NCBI GenBank assembly: GCA_943736015.1
Contig: OX031062.1
Coordinates: 55,602,962 to 55,666,961 of the forward strand
DNA: 64,000 bases
Origin: Tridacna crocea
Taxonomy: Eukaryota > Mollusca > Bivalvia > Cardiida > Cardiidae
Direction: 5' to 3'
Below, in pieces: positions 21,355 to 32,037 of this stretch. Position 1 is the stretch's first letter; each line of letters begins with the position of its first letter. The position numbers and the translations under genes were made by a program. Below the pieces are notes generated by a model. The model was not told the DNA's origin. It made no database searches and worked only from the letters and a program-made list of their open reading frames with translations.

Positions 21355-21502
21355 GCAATTGGTGTCTCCTAAGGCAACTGAGAAGACCGTCAGAACAGAG
21401 CATGCAAGGCAACAAGATTGCAGTAAGCCAACACTGTATACATGTTGTAACAGCTGGCTGATCTGTCAGGTGAATAAACCCTTTACAAGACAGCTTGGTG
21501 TT

Positions 21503-21723
21503 TTAACTCTTTACCACCCAATCAGGGTTTTTGAGTACCTTAAAGAAGAGGCCTTTTCCAAACATTGTGAGGAAAGGAGAAAATGCTGGTAACCAGCATT
21601 TTCTCCTTTTCCCACAATGTTTTCTACCCTATCATCATTATGAGCTACATTTATTTTTTTTTCTGCAAAGGCTTCCCAGAATTGGACAAATTGAACATTT
21701 CTTTGCTTTGAGTAAAGTGTTAA
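21503..21723 (-). mobile_element. PBM copy
   Basis: TTAA borders. R arm unusual (CACCCAATCAGGG), L arm weak, core near-consensus. Confidence 0.8.
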
Positions 21724-21779
21724 TAATGCATAGGAAAAGGGCTTTTTTTGATGAGTATTGTTCCACCATTATTCATTTC

Positions 21780-22075
21780 TTTACCACACAATGCCGACTT
21801 TTAACCCATTACCACACAATCCCTACTTTTGACGCCCCTGAGAAAGAAGCCTTTAGAAAACATTGTGGGAAAAGGAGAAAATGCTGGTAACCAGCATTCT
21901 CTCCTTTTTTCACAATGTTTTCTACCCTTCATAAAACAAATTCAAATTTTCAGTGACTTTTATTATGTCGTCTGCAAATGCTTTCAATTTGGACCAGTCT
22001 AAAATATTGTCGTTTGGTAATGAGAAAGAAGCCTTCTGAAAACAATGTGGGAAAAGAGGAAAGTGCTACGGGTAA
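21780..22075 (-). mobile_element. older PBM interrupted by a younger PBM
   Basis: The outer copy shows TTACCACACAATGCCGACTTTTAA, is broken at its own internal TTAA, and resumes at about 22022 with GAGAAAGAAGCCTTCTGAAAAC. The outer right half is eroded. Confidence 0.75.
21801..22024 (-). mobile_element. PBM copy nested in another PBM
   Basis: Starts at TTAACCCATTACCACACAAT and ends GTCGTTTGGTAATGAG. The right TTAA is lost in the join to the outer copy. Confidence 0.8.
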
Positions 22076-22342
22076 CTTAAATTTTGTTGTCTAGAAAAGG
22101 GCAAAATGATAATTAGCCAGTATTAATTGAGGTAATTGCTTTTGAAAAGGTGAAAGAGGTCATTGCGAGCAGTGGGGTTGGAGGTAGCAGAAATCTTAAA
22201 ATAAGTTTTGGTAGCTTAATGAAACTTCTTCTGGGGAAAAAGGATTATTTATAGTTCAGGCAAAGGTCAAGGCCAAAACTATAATTACTGAGCTATAAAT
22301 AGAAAAAATTATAATCTGCAATAAGTCAAAGAATACATCAGG
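22076..22342. other. no gene or repeat recognised
   Basis: Short unique-looking stretch with no coding signal. Confidence 0.4.
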
Positions 22343-22576
22343 TTAACACTTTACCGCACAATCCTGACTTTTAACGACCCTGAGAAAGAGGCCTTTTGAA
22401 AACTGTGATTTTGTGTAAAAAAGAAAACGTTTGTAACCAGCATATCCTCCTTTTCCCAGATTGTTTTTTGGTTCTTTCCAGCGCAAGTTTCCTTTTTCCA
22501 GTCAAAGGTATTTTGTCATCTTCAAAAGCTTTCAATTTAGACCAGGCTCAAAATTTGCTGGCGGGTAAAAGAGATA
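22343..22576 (-). mobile_element. PBM copy, old
   Basis: Left TTAACACTTTACCGCACAAT is clear. The stem no longer pairs (AACTGTGATTTTGTG against CCCAGATTG). Confidence 0.7.
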
Positions 22577-22689
22577 ATCAATGTGAAACTTATGTCAGAG
22601 GGACTGAAACTCTAGGTCAAGGTGACGTTATAGAAAATACCTGTAGAGAAAAATAACAACCTTAAGTAACTCCAAATATTGAACTGTTC

Positions 22690-22907
22690 AGTAGATGACA
22701 AATCCAGATTTGTCCATATTGGAAGCACTTACAGACAAATTGACCTTTCTGTAAATGCGAGTTTGTTAGCCAGCATTTTCTCCTTTTCCCACAATGTTTT
22801 CTGCTCAATCAAGGAAAAATTTCACCATTTGAGCCACACTGAAATTGTCGTCTGCAACTGCTTTGAATTTGGACAAGGCTAAAATTTTGTCGTTTGGCAA
22901 AGGGTGA
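22690..22907 (-). mobile_element. PBM copy with foreign bases at the hairpin
   Basis: The left stem is replaced by TTGACCTTTCTGTAAATGCG and AGTTTG, which match the core of PAL-5 (58268-58830) rather than PBM. The right stem and right arm are normal. Confidence 0.65.
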
Positions 22908-22921
22908 AACGGTAAGTGTAG

Positions 22922-23104
22922 TTAACCCTTTACCCTATAAGGCATTTCTATGGTATCTCTAATTGATCCTAAACATCAGCAAGGATGAAGCCGTTTCTTA
23001 TGTGTTTATGACATCTTTTGATAGCATAGAAAACATTGTGGTAAAAGGTGAAATTGCTCATCATGCAAGCAATGCGTAGAAATGAGTATGGAGTAAAGGG
23101 TTAA
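22922..23104 (-). mobile_element. PBM subtype B copy, hairpin shortened
   Basis: TTAA borders. The left stem is complete, but the core jumps from GCTCATCA to GCAAGCAATGCG, losing the right stem. Confidence 0.85.
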
Positions 23105-23264
23105 AGAGAGAGGGTAGCAGAGAGATAAAGGTAGCACAGAAATCCTTTGATATGATATGAATGATAATAAGTTATGGCACAAATGTTTTCTCATCTGACA
23201 ATGTACATGTGGTGGGGAGAAAATGAGAAAGGTCTGGAAATGAGGAAGTTCATTACTTACCTAT

Positions 23265-23400
23265 TATCCCTTCTACCATACAATCAAAAGTTTTGATGAA
23301 TAAAAGGAAAAAGGCTTTTGAAAACATTGTTGATAAAGGAGAAAATGCTGGTTACCAGCATTTTTCTCCTTTTTCCCCACAATGTTTTCTACCTTTCAAG
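23265..23400 (-). mobile_element. PBM left half
   Basis: R arm and complete core. Sequence leaves the family right after CTACCTTTCAAG. Confidence 0.75.
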
Positions 23401-23577
23401 TATTTTATGTTTGTTAAATTGTTATTTTGTACTAGCCATTTCGTTTAATCTGATCCTGATGCTATTTCATGTAATCTGAGCCTAACCTTTGTGCAGAATA
23501 CCTAAGCAGGCAATTATAAATAGAACTCTGACTCTTATTTGGGGAAGTTATATTTAGATGGAAAGGTTAGTTTAAAC

Positions 23578-23808
23578 ATAACCCATTACCACACAATTCC
23601 TACTTTTGATGCCCCTGAGAAAGAAGCCTTTTGAAAAACACTGTGGGAAAAGGAGAAAATGCTGGTAACCAGCATTTTCTCCTTTTCCCACAGTGTTTTT
23701 TACCCCTTTCAGACCAAATTTAAATTTTAAATTTCACTTTTATTTTGTTGCCTGCAAATGCTTTCAATTTGAACCAATCTAAAATTTTCTCATGTGGTAA
23801 AGAATTAA
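23578..23808 (-). mobile_element. PBM copy, uniform subgroup
   Basis: Left border ATAA, right TTAA. Long perfect stem CACTGTGGGAAAAGGAG. L-arm end has TTCTCATGTGG. Confidence 0.9.
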
Positions 23809-24519
23809 TTGTAATAATTAATTGCAAAAGGATTAGGACGAAAGGTAATGAAAGTTTATAAAGTCCCTCTCCGAAATACAAATGGTCCATGCAATAAATC
23901 CATATGTGCAATAAAAAGCACACACCCGCACAGTTATATTTAGATGGAAAGGTTCAGGTGAGCAATATGTTCATCACACCAAATATTTCTGTGGCTATTC
24001 ACGATATATGCCAAAGGCAGCCCCTATGCTGAGGGTAAAAACAGAACTTTAACCTTTGCAAATGATGTTGAGCTTGGTCAGGTTAAAATTTAATGAGGTA
24101 GGTAATATTCATGAGGTAATAGAACATAATCTAAGAGTCCTACCATAATCTAAATATTCATAAACGTATTTAATTGAACAAACATTTATTCCTGAACACA
24201 AGACTCAAATCTGTCTGTGCATTTATCATAACTGATCACCAAAAACTTCTTTTTTGCAAACAAATGATATTAAAAATGCAGAACAAACAAATTTCAGTAA
24301 ACAAGTTTTTAGGGACAGTTCCTTATTTGCCATGATTTATCAGAAATTATTTTTAGTTGAACCTATAAAATAAAAAAAAATATTCTTGGACATTGGTCTT
24401 TTGGCCATGCAATCATAATTATCATGGAGCAAATTTTCCTTACTTCTGCTCGTAAATAAAACCGTCCAAACAATGAGGGAAGACATGGTCAAAATCAAGA
24501 CTGTATTGAGTAACTAACT
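23809..24519. other. no gene or repeat recognised
   Basis: The words TTATATTTAGATGGAAAGGT occur both at 23549 and 23934, bracketing the nearby PBM copy, so a small local duplication is likely. Nothing else is seen. Confidence 0.45.
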
Positions 24520-24729
24520 GTCTTATCCTTCCCACACACTCCAGAAGAAGACGTATGAAAACATTTTCGGAAAAGGAGAAAAAGCTGATACACAGCATTT
24601 TCAGCTTTTCTATCCTTGTTTTTCTTCCTTTTGGTGAAAAGAATTGAGTTTTTGAGTCACATTTTCTTTGTAGCTTGCAAATGCTCTCAATGTGGAGAAG
24701 TCCATGATTTTGTCATTCTGGTAAAGAAC
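24520..24729 (-). mobile_element. PBM remnant
   Basis: GAAAACATTTTCGGAAAAGGAG, GCTGATACACAGC, then CTTGCAAATGCTCTCAAT and TCTGGTAAAGAA. Confidence 0.65.
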
Positions 24730-25422
24730 ATATTCCAACCTTGGATCTTCACTGCCTGGTGGTTTGTCATTATGTTCTTACTAAATAGATAAATATCAGT
24801 TTTTCAAGAATGTCCTGCTGGATTGATTTGTCCATTTCGGCAGACAAATGGTACGCCAGCTGCCAAATGGACTGAATTTATGAATCAATCAAATTGGAAC
24901 CCTGTAGTCATGTGATATCTTGGGCCAATCAGAGTGCCAGTTATTCTTCATTCTGTCCATCACCTGTCCTTTGAAAGTAGCCAACTTTGGCCAATCAGGA
25001 AGCTTCTGATGAGACAACTGCAGCCATTGAAAGTCATTGAACTAAAATTAACCAATCAGAAAGGTGGTCTTTTAACATGAGCAAATTTTAACCATTCTAG
25101 AAGTTGTCCCTCTTCAATCTGCAAGCATCTCGGAATCAGATCATTTTGATTGGAGCTTTATATTTCTTTCTACACAAATATTCATCTTCTTTACACAACA
25201 CAATCATACTATGTCTATTAGTTACAGTGGTGTAACAATGCTCTGCAGGGATATGATTAGGTTGCAAGGTTGAGTCTAAGCCTGGATTTCAGAATAGGAT
25301 GCACTTCATGTTTCCCTGACTCATGTAAAGGTGAAGTGGTAAGAAACCCAGAAATAGGGCTAGGTGTATTGATGCTTTACACCTAGCACATACAGGAATA
25401 TAATGGGTCTTTTTCTAAACAT
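24730..25422. other. unannotated stretch with CCAATCAG words
   Basis: CCAATCAG occurs at 24925, 24991 and 25052, with an inverted CCAATCA near 25146. These match the NF-Y box used in promoters, but such words also occur in mobile elements. No TATA box or exon is apparent. Confidence 0.35.
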
Positions 25423-25651
25423 TTAACTCTTTACCACACGAGAAAATTTTAGACTGGTCCAAACTGAAAGCATTTGCAGATGACAAAATAAAGGTGACTA
25501 GAAAATAGACATTTGTTCTGGGAAGAGTAGAAAACACTGTGGGAAAAGGAGAAAATGCTGGTTACCAGCATTTTCTCCTTTTCCCATAGTGTTTTCAAAA
25601 GGCTTCTTTCTTACAGGCGTCAAAAGTAGGGATTGTGTGGTAATGGGTTAA
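25423..25651 (+). mobile_element. PBM copy, complete
   Basis: TTAA borders, core perfect, one stem mismatch (CCCATAGTG). Confidence 0.9.
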
Positions 25652-26210
25652 GGGTCTTGCAGCTACAGTGCTAGATTGTATATAAAGTTGAACCACCAGG
25701 TGACAAAAAATATGCCAGAGCCAACTGTCTTTGCAAGTAATGAATATAACTTGTATCAGTCCTACTTTTCCCTTGTGGTTAATGGCGAAATTTCTCAAAT
25801 TGAGCCATTTGACAATTCATTACGTCCACAACCTTGTTGCCATTGTCTTCATCACGAGTGGCCAATAGTTAAACAGCAAAGTAGCTATAGTAATATTTTT
25901 TTTGTTCTACAAAAAAATAAAACATGATACTATTTTTACAGGTACCTTGAGAAAGTGATATACTATTTTTACAGGTACCTTGAGAAAGTGATATATTAAT
26001 AGGAAGATAATTGGTCAGTGAAGATTATTGTGGAAACCCTTGAAGCCTAATAGTTGTCCCAGCAACCAGTGAAGATCATAAATCAAAATGCAAAAAACTT
26101 GCAGTCTGTGTCTTGATCTATATACTACCTACCTAGCTGAAACTGTCTATAATAAAGCAGAGTTTAAATCACAATTATTTGTGTCATATTTCCAGACTAG
26201 AAATACCTGT
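25652..26210. other. unannotated, with a 36-bp direct duplication
   Basis: ATACTATTTTTACAGGTACC plus TTGAGAAAGTGATAT is repeated twice in tandem at about 25928-25997. The duplicated CAG/GTACC looks splice-like, but no frame follows it. Confidence 0.5.
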
Positions 26211-26442
26211 TTCACCCTTTACTGCACCACAGAATTTAGACCTATCCAGACTGAAAGCATTTGAAGATGATAATTTCTTTGTGGCTCACATGATAAAACT
26301 TTTCTTTGATAGAGTAGAAAACTTTTTGGGGAAAAAAAAGAAAATGCTGGTTACCAGCATTTTCTTTTTTTCCTACAAAGTTTTCAGAAGGCCTGGCTTC
26401 CTCAGGGTTTTCAAAAGTCGCCATTGTGTAGTAACAGGTTAA
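26211..26442 (+). mobile_element. PBM copy, GGCTCA sub-lineage
   Basis: Left border eroded (TTCACCC), right TTAA. Stem centre perfect, outer stem AACTTTTTGGGG/CCTACAAAGTT. Confidence 0.8.
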
Positions 26443-26466
26443 CTTGTAATTGCACAATCCCAAGGT

Positions 26467-26695
26467 TTAACCCATTACCACTCAATCCCTACTTTTGACG
26501 CCCCTGAGAAAGAAGCCTTTTGAAAACACTGTGGGAAAAGGAGAAAATGCTGGTAACCAGCATTTTCTCCTTTTCCCACAGTGTTTTCTACCCTTTCCAG
26601 AACAAATTTCAATTTTTCAGTCACTTTTATTTTGTCGTCTGCAAATGCTTTCAATTTGGACCGGTCTAAAATTTTCTCGTGTGGTAATGAGTTAA
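26467..26695 (-). mobile_element. PBM copy, complete, uniform subgroup
   Basis: TTAA borders. Nearly identical to the copies at 36965 and 41505 along its whole length. Confidence 0.95.
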
Positions 26696-26888
26696 CTACC
26701 CTTTCAAAGACGCTTTTGAAGGCATTGTGGAAAAAAGAGAAAATGCTGGTAAACAGCATTTTCTCCTTCTACAATATTTCATCTTTTCTTCCTTACCAAA
26801 GATAGAAATAATATCACATGAGCTAACATTTTGTCTTCTGTAGATGCTTTCAATTTGGACAGGTCTAAAATTTTGTTCCATGGCAAGT
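26692..26888 (-). mobile_element. PBM copy lacking its left arm
   Basis: Follows through the shared TTAA with CTACCCTTTCAAAGACGCTT, then a weaker core (GCTGGTAAACAGC), L arm, and TTCCATGGCAAGTTA in place of the end. Confidence 0.65.
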
Positions 26889-27028
26889 TACTCAGCACTC
26901 TATGGGGCAAATTTTAAGTTTTAAATCTATATCAAATTAACAAAATTGTAGACTTGTCCAAATTGAAAGCATTTGCAGACGACAATAATTGTGGCTCAAA
27001 AATTGAAATTTGTTTTGGGTAAAGAGAT
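26889..27028. repeat. segment duplicated at 27038-27360; empty site for a PBM
   Basis: CTCAGCACTCTATGGGGCAA, then ATTTTAAGTTTTAAATCTAT and an L-arm remnant. The same text lies either side of the PBM copy 27069-27297. Confidence 0.8.
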
Positions 27029-27068
27029 GCAATAAGTCCCTCAGCACTCTATGGGACAAATTTTAAGT

Positions 27069-27297
27069 TTAACCCATTACCACACAATCCCTACTTTTGA
27101 TGCCCCTGAGAAAGAAGCCTTTTGATAACACTGTAGGAAAAGGAGAACATGCTGGTAACCAGCATTTTCTCCTTTTCCCACAGTGTATTCTACCCTTCCC
27201 AGAACAAATTTCAATTTTTCAGTCGCCTTTATTTTGTCGTCTGCAAATGCTTTCAATTTGAACCAGTCTAAAATTTTGTCATGTAGTAATGGGTTAA
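27069..27297 (-). mobile_element. PBM copy with a local empty-site partner
   Basis: TTAA 27069-27072 and 27294-27297. The unfilled partner reads AAGTTTTAAATCTATATC at about 26917-26934, showing exact TTAA duplication. Confidence 0.95.
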
Positions 27298-27500
27298 CTC
27301 TATATCAAATTAACAAGATTGTAGACTTGTCCAAATTGAAAGCATTTGCAGACAGACGGCAAAATAATTGTGACTCAAAAACTGAAATTGTTTTGGCAAG
27401 AGTAGAAATATTATGCATTTTCTCCTTTTACTACAATATTTTCATAAGTCTTATTTCTCAGGGTCGTAACAAAAGTCAGAATTGTGTGGTAAAGAGTTTA
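27294..27500 (+). mobile_element. old PBM remnant
   Basis: L arm with GACTTGTCCAAATTGAAAGC, half core (TTATGCATTTTCTCC), right end ATTGTGTGGTAAAGAGTTTAA. Confidence 0.7.
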
Positions 27501-27789
27501 AATGAGCATGATTTTATGGCCCATGTGGTCTTCAGAAAGTGCACATATACTTACATGTAGATGTTTTAATGCAAATTTAAACGTTATAAATCTTTCTCAT
27601 TTTTTAAACGCCTTCAGGGTTTAATGACTGTTACTGTGAGAAGAAATACAATACTTGCCTTAAGAGATTTTAATGAACTTGACAGCCTTAATCACTCATT
27701 TGTCGGTTTTGGAAACCTATTTATTACCTGTTGGCAGTCAGCTGATGTGAAGTATGTATGCTGACAAGTTGTGTAAGTGACGTAAAGTT
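27501..27789. other. no gene or repeat recognised
   Basis: Short gap between PBM copies without coding or repeat signal. Confidence 0.4.
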
Positions 27790-28013
27790 TTAACCCTTTA
27801 CCAAACAATCCCTGGTTTTCACGACTCTGTTAAAAGAAACCTTTTGAAAACATTGTAGGAAAAGGAGAAATTGCTGATAAGTAACATTTTCTCCTTTCCT
27901 ACAATGTTTTCTACCCTTCCTAAAACAACTTCAATTTTTTGAGTCACTTTAATTTTGTTGTCTGCTACTGCTTTCAATTTGAACAGAAATTTTGTCTTGT
28001 GGGAAAGAGTTAA
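27790..28013 (-). mobile_element. PBM copy, compensated stem
   Basis: TTAA borders. Both stem arms carry GTAGG/CCTAC, while the centre (GCTGATAAGTAAC) is broken. Confidence 0.85.
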
Positions 28014-28245
28014 CTCTTAACCAGACGACAAAACTTTAGTCTTGTCCAAATTAAAGCATTTGCAGACGATAATTTGAATGTTTCTTGGATGGTGCATTTT
28101 TGTATTTATTTTTTTATAAAATAGAAAAAATTATGGGAAAAGGAGAAAATGCTGGTTACCAGCATTTTCTCCTTTTCCCATAATGTTTTCAAAAGCCTTC
28201 TTTTTACAGTCATTGAAGGTCTACATAGGGAGGTAAAGGGTGGAG
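28010..28245 (+). mobile_element. PBM copy sharing a TTAA
   Basis: Both stem arms carry ATTATGGG/CCCATAAT. The right end is eroded to GGTAAAGGGTGG. Confidence 0.8.
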
Positions 28246-29051
28246 TTAAGTCTGCCCTGATAGATAGGAAGAAAGTTGTCATTTATTGTTGAAATTCTCA
28301 TGCAGTCGTCAAACTTTATTGTTGTGTTTCATCTTACCTTCTGTAGATTATGTTTTTCTTGTTGTTAAGTGGACAACTGTTGGAAACATTGCAGTAACTA
28401 TGAAAGTTGCTTTGTATTCCGCATTCTCCATTTGCCACAATACTTTCATCTATATTCATTAGTCAAACCTTTATTCATTATTCTGTGTTTTTCAAGTATA
28501 ATGAGTGAGCTTGTAAATAAACAACAAAATTTGGGGCTCCCAAATTGAAAGCATTATGCAGATACCATTTTCATTTTAGCTTATTTAGAGGAAGTTTTCT
28601 TAAAACAAGTAGAAAATGCTCTGGGAAAATGAGAAATTGCTGATTACTAGCATTTGCTCCATTTCCTGCAATGTTTTCAAAAGCCTTCTATTTAAAGGTG
28701 GCTTCAACACTGAATTTTGTGGAAGACAGTTGAAAAAAAATTTTCACTGTTTCTTGTGTGATAAAAACGGGAAAAAAATCTGGAGTACTGAAAGTTTTTT
28801 TGTGTTTTTCCTCTAAAGTGTTGTTTTTTCCCAAATGCAGTGATCTAGGATTCCTTTGATGGTGAAATAAACTTAACTTAAATAGCAGGAAAGACTTAGT
28901 CTTAGGGTTTTTTGTGCGAAGTGAGTATCACCTTTAATGAACAGTTGGGTGGTTTTGAGTGCTAAACAACAGAGGATATATCTGCCTAAATTGGTATGTT
29001 TACTTTCTCAGAACCTTGATCTATAACCATCCTGTCATTCTCTCCTTTACT
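28246..29051. mobile_element. PBM remnant in unannotated DNA
   Basis: 28515-28731 is a decayed + copy (AAACAACAAAATTTGG..GCTGATTACTAGC..TTCAAAAGCCTTCT). A fainter trace (CATTCTCCATTTGCCAC) is near 28420. The remainder is unrecognised. Confidence 0.5.
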
Positions 29052-29280
29052 TTATCTCTTTACAACACAATCCCGACTTTTAACGACCCTGAAAAAGAAA
29101 GCCTTTGAAAACATTGTGGGAAAAGGAGAAAATGCTGGTAACCAGCATTTTTCCCTTTTCCCATAATGTTTTCTATCCTTTCCAAATAAAATTTCAATTT
29201 TTGATCCTCTTTTTTTTTGTCGTATGCAAATGCTTTCAATTTGGACAAGTCCAAAGTTTTGTCGTTTGGTAAAGAATTAA
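29052..29280 (-). mobile_element. PBM copy
   Basis: Left border TTAT, right TTAA. Good core with one loss (CATTTTTCCC). Confidence 0.85.
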
Positions 29281-29491
29281 CCCTGTACCACAGGACAATA
29301 TTAATTTGAGACCCATCCAAATTCAATGCATAATTGCAGACAAGTTCAGTTTGGATCCAGTGGTGTGATTTTTTTTAGTGATTTGTAGAAAAATTTGTGA
29401 GAAAAGGGGAAAAATGCCAGCTGCCAGTGTTTTGAAAAAGGCTTCATCCACAGGGCCATAATAAAAGTCAGCATTGTGTTGTAAGGGTTAA
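29277..29491 (+). mobile_element. PBM copy, hairpin half lost
   Basis: Middle of a chain of three copies joined through single TTAAs. The core reads GCCAGCTGCCAG and then goes to TTTTGAAAAAGGC. Confidence 0.75.
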
Positions 29492-29716
29492 CCCTTTGCC
29501 ACACAATCCTGACTTAGAATGACTCTGAGACAGAAGCCTTTAGAAAACATTGTGGGAAAAGGAGAAAATGCTGGTAACCAGCATTTTCTCCTTTTCCCAC
29601 AATGTTTTCTACACTACTGGAAACAAATTTCTTTTTTTGAGTTACGTTGAATTTGTCGTGTGCAAGTGCTTTCAATTTGGACCAGTCTCAAATTTTGTTG
29701 TTTGGTAAAGGGTTAA
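29488..29716 (-). mobile_element. PBM copy, complete
   Basis: Third in the chain. TTAA borders, perfect core. Confidence 0.9.
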
Positions 29717-29766
29717 AACACCATGATAGACTGATTGAAGAAAGTTTATCACATTTCTGTATATTT

Positions 29767-30190
29767 TGGACTCTTTACCAATTGCCACAATTTTTGACTT
29801 GTCCGAATCCAAAGAAATGGGAGAGTGTATACAAATTAGAAGTTGTCTGAGATTATGGGATATCAGTTAGAAAAACATTTTCATGGTTGTTACCAGAGAA
29901 AAGGCTTTCTACCAACACTTGCTTCCTTCCGATAATGTCTTTTTAAAGCTGTCATCCTCAACATTTTGAAAACTGGTTTGTATGCCAGCGGTGGACAGTG
30001 ATGGAAAAGGTCATTGCACTCTTTTGTGTGGACCTCTTGCCTGACAATTTTCTGTTTTTAAGGCCTTGAGAATGACAGTTTTTGAAAGCATTAGAAGAAA
30101 AGGAGAAAATGCTGGGAACTAGCATTTATTCCTTCAACATAGCTGTACTCTGTCAAGACAGAGTTTAATGCATCTTTTGTATAGCACTTA
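29767..30190. mobile_element. two PBM remnants
   Basis: 29767-29960 (ACTCTTTACCAATTGCC..TTTGACTTGTCC) and 30045-30130 (AAAGCATTAGAAGAAAAGGAG, GCTGGGAACTAGC). Confidence 0.5.
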
Positions 30191-30233
30191 GGATCAAACG
30201 AACATTAATTTTGTGTAATCTGGTAGAGTATTC

Positions 30234-30462
30234 ATTAATCCTTTACTAGACAATGAAATGTTACACTTGTCCATTTTGAAAGCATCTGTAAACAACAACA
30301 TTAAATGTGTTACAAAGTTCCAATTTGTATATGAAAAGTGGGAAAACATTTTGGGTAAAGGATTAAATGCTGGATACCAGCACATTCTCCTTTTCTCACC
30401 ATGTTTTTAAAGCTTTCTTCTCCAGGGTCGTTAAAATTGGATTTGTATGGTAAATAAGTGAA
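30234..30462 (+). mobile_element. PBM copy, old but complete in extent
   Basis: Left ATTAATCCTTTACTAGACAA, core GCTGGATACCAGC, right ATTTGTATGGTAAATAAG. Confidence 0.75.
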
Positions 30463-30604
30463 CAAAATCAACAGGTGATTGAGTCACACAAATTGAGGGA
30501 TCACTTAGTTATGGTTATTTTATTGCTGCTTTTTGGAATGACATTGACAACAGACTATGAAAAAATAACTCTAATTAATCTGTGCTAAATTTGTCTTATT
30601 TGGT

Positions 30605-30646
30605 TTAAGCCAGTTGAGAGGAACAGGGCTGCCACAGCCCTCTTGT
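30605..30646 (+). mobile_element. helentron-like 3' end
   Basis: GAACAGGGCTGCCACAGCCCTCTTGTT: the hairpin and terminal CTTGTT of the element class seen at 18394-19200, without a body. Confidence 0.5.
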
Positions 30647-30822
30647 TGAAAAGACAAAATTAATGCAATATTACCATTGAAAAAATATTTTTGTGGAGTT
30701 AAGTGTGTGGCTGCTAGAGTCATTTTGAAATAAAGTAGATGAGAAGGGCTGTGTTCAGATGAAGGGTTGCATGCTTGTTTTTGTTATATGATTATCAGTA
30801 GATGCAATTTTATGATTAACAC

Positions 30823-31010
30823 CAGAGCTCCAGATAGAGGGAGTGATTTTGATTCCAAATTGAAAATATTATTAATTCCCAACTAAACCCCATGTTATGG
30901 GCTACTCATTAGAATCGTCTCATTGAGACGATTCTAATGAGTAGCCACAACATATGATTTCAAAGGGAAATAATGACTTTAGAATACCATCTCTTTTATT
31001 ATCTGGAGCA
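30823..31010. mobile_element. PAL-2 copy 3
   Basis: CAGAGCTCCAGATAGAGGG to ATCTGGAGC. The stem carries a paired variant (GGGCTACTC with GAGTAGCC), so both arms changed together. Confidence 0.85.
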
Positions 31011-31539
31011 TGTAACATGTTCAAAATCATAGGACATTTGATAAAACACACCAGACGTTACCAGTGGAAGCCAAGTTTCCTGCTTGCTGGGAAATGCAGA
31101 GTTTTGTCTGACATCCAATTTACTGCTTACCCAGACTAATAAAGTGTCAGTATCGGAACCAGTCTATAACCTCTTAGTAGATTAATTAACTTAGAATTAA
31201 TTAACCTTTCGCTGCGTTGAAACACATGTTCGTGCACATACCACAGACATTATCAAAATATAGTGAATTGCTGAGAGTCAAGCAGGTTCTTCATTAGCGA
31301 TATTGTGGACTGTTTTATTTTTCCCACTGAATGGCGGTGTCTGCTTGATGTCTGAGCCAGATTCTACAAAAAAACTTAATGTCTCTTATTTTGCGCATAG
31401 CAGTAACATTTATTTTCCAATTTGGGGTTTTTCATTTCAGATAGTCATTTTAGTAACAGTTACAAACATAAGAAACATTCACAAAACTTGTGTTGACTAA
31501 ATATCTTAGACAGAACTTTGCAAAATGATGGGTTTAGGT
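31011..31539. other. no gene or repeat recognised
   Basis: Upstream flank of the first coding exon. No promoter motif or upstream 5' UTR exon could be assigned. Confidence 0.4.
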
Positions 31540-31768
31540 CTTTCAACTCGGTACCAAACAGCAAAATATTTGTCTAGTCCAAATTGAAAGCATTTGCAGA
31601 CAACAAAAAAGTGACTCAAAAATTAAAGTTTGAGTTTGGAAGGATAGAAAACATGGTGGGAAAAGGAGAAAATGCTGGTTACCAGCATTTTCTCCTTTCC
31701 CTCAATGTTTGCAAAAGCCCTTTTCTTTAGGGTTATTAAAAATTCTGGATAATATGGTACAGAGGTTA
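31540..31768 (+). mobile_element. PBM copy
   Basis: Left border eroded (CAACTCGGTACC), right TTAG. Core perfect in the centre. Confidence 0.8.
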
Positions 31769-31796
31769 GTGAGATAGTTTCATTTAGTTTGCAGAG

Positions 31797-31948
31797 TTAA
31801 GTCTGACACATGCTAACCAGTATTTTCTCCTTTTATACAATGTTTTCAAACTTTCAGAGTTTTAATGTTTTTGGCCATACTGCTATCTCATCTGAATAAG
31901 TTTTCAACTTGGACCAGTATTGAATTTTTTCATTTGGTAAGAAGTTAA
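31797..31948 (-). mobile_element. PBM copy lacking its left arm, ends 27 bases before exon 1
   Basis: Keeps half a core (GCTAACCAGTATTTTCTCC) and the L-arm end CATTTGGTAAGAAGTTAA. Its terminal TTAAT lies where the branch point of the following 3' splice site would be expected. Confidence 0.75.
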
Positions 31949-31974
31949 TAGTTCTGTTTTACCTTTTATTTCAG

Positions 31975-32037
31975 GTAACGAGAGTTCAGGGTATATGAGT
32001 GGGTGGAGTTAAAACCCAGTGAGGACAGATTGCAGTA
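31975..32037 (+). other. ATP2B: 5' UTR part of the first coding exon of PMCA
   Basis: Follows TTTTATTTCAG, a strong 3' splice site, so transcription starts in an upstream exon. An in-frame TGA at 32020-32022 comes before the ATG at 32038, which fixes that ATG as the start of the reading frame. Confidence 0.75.
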
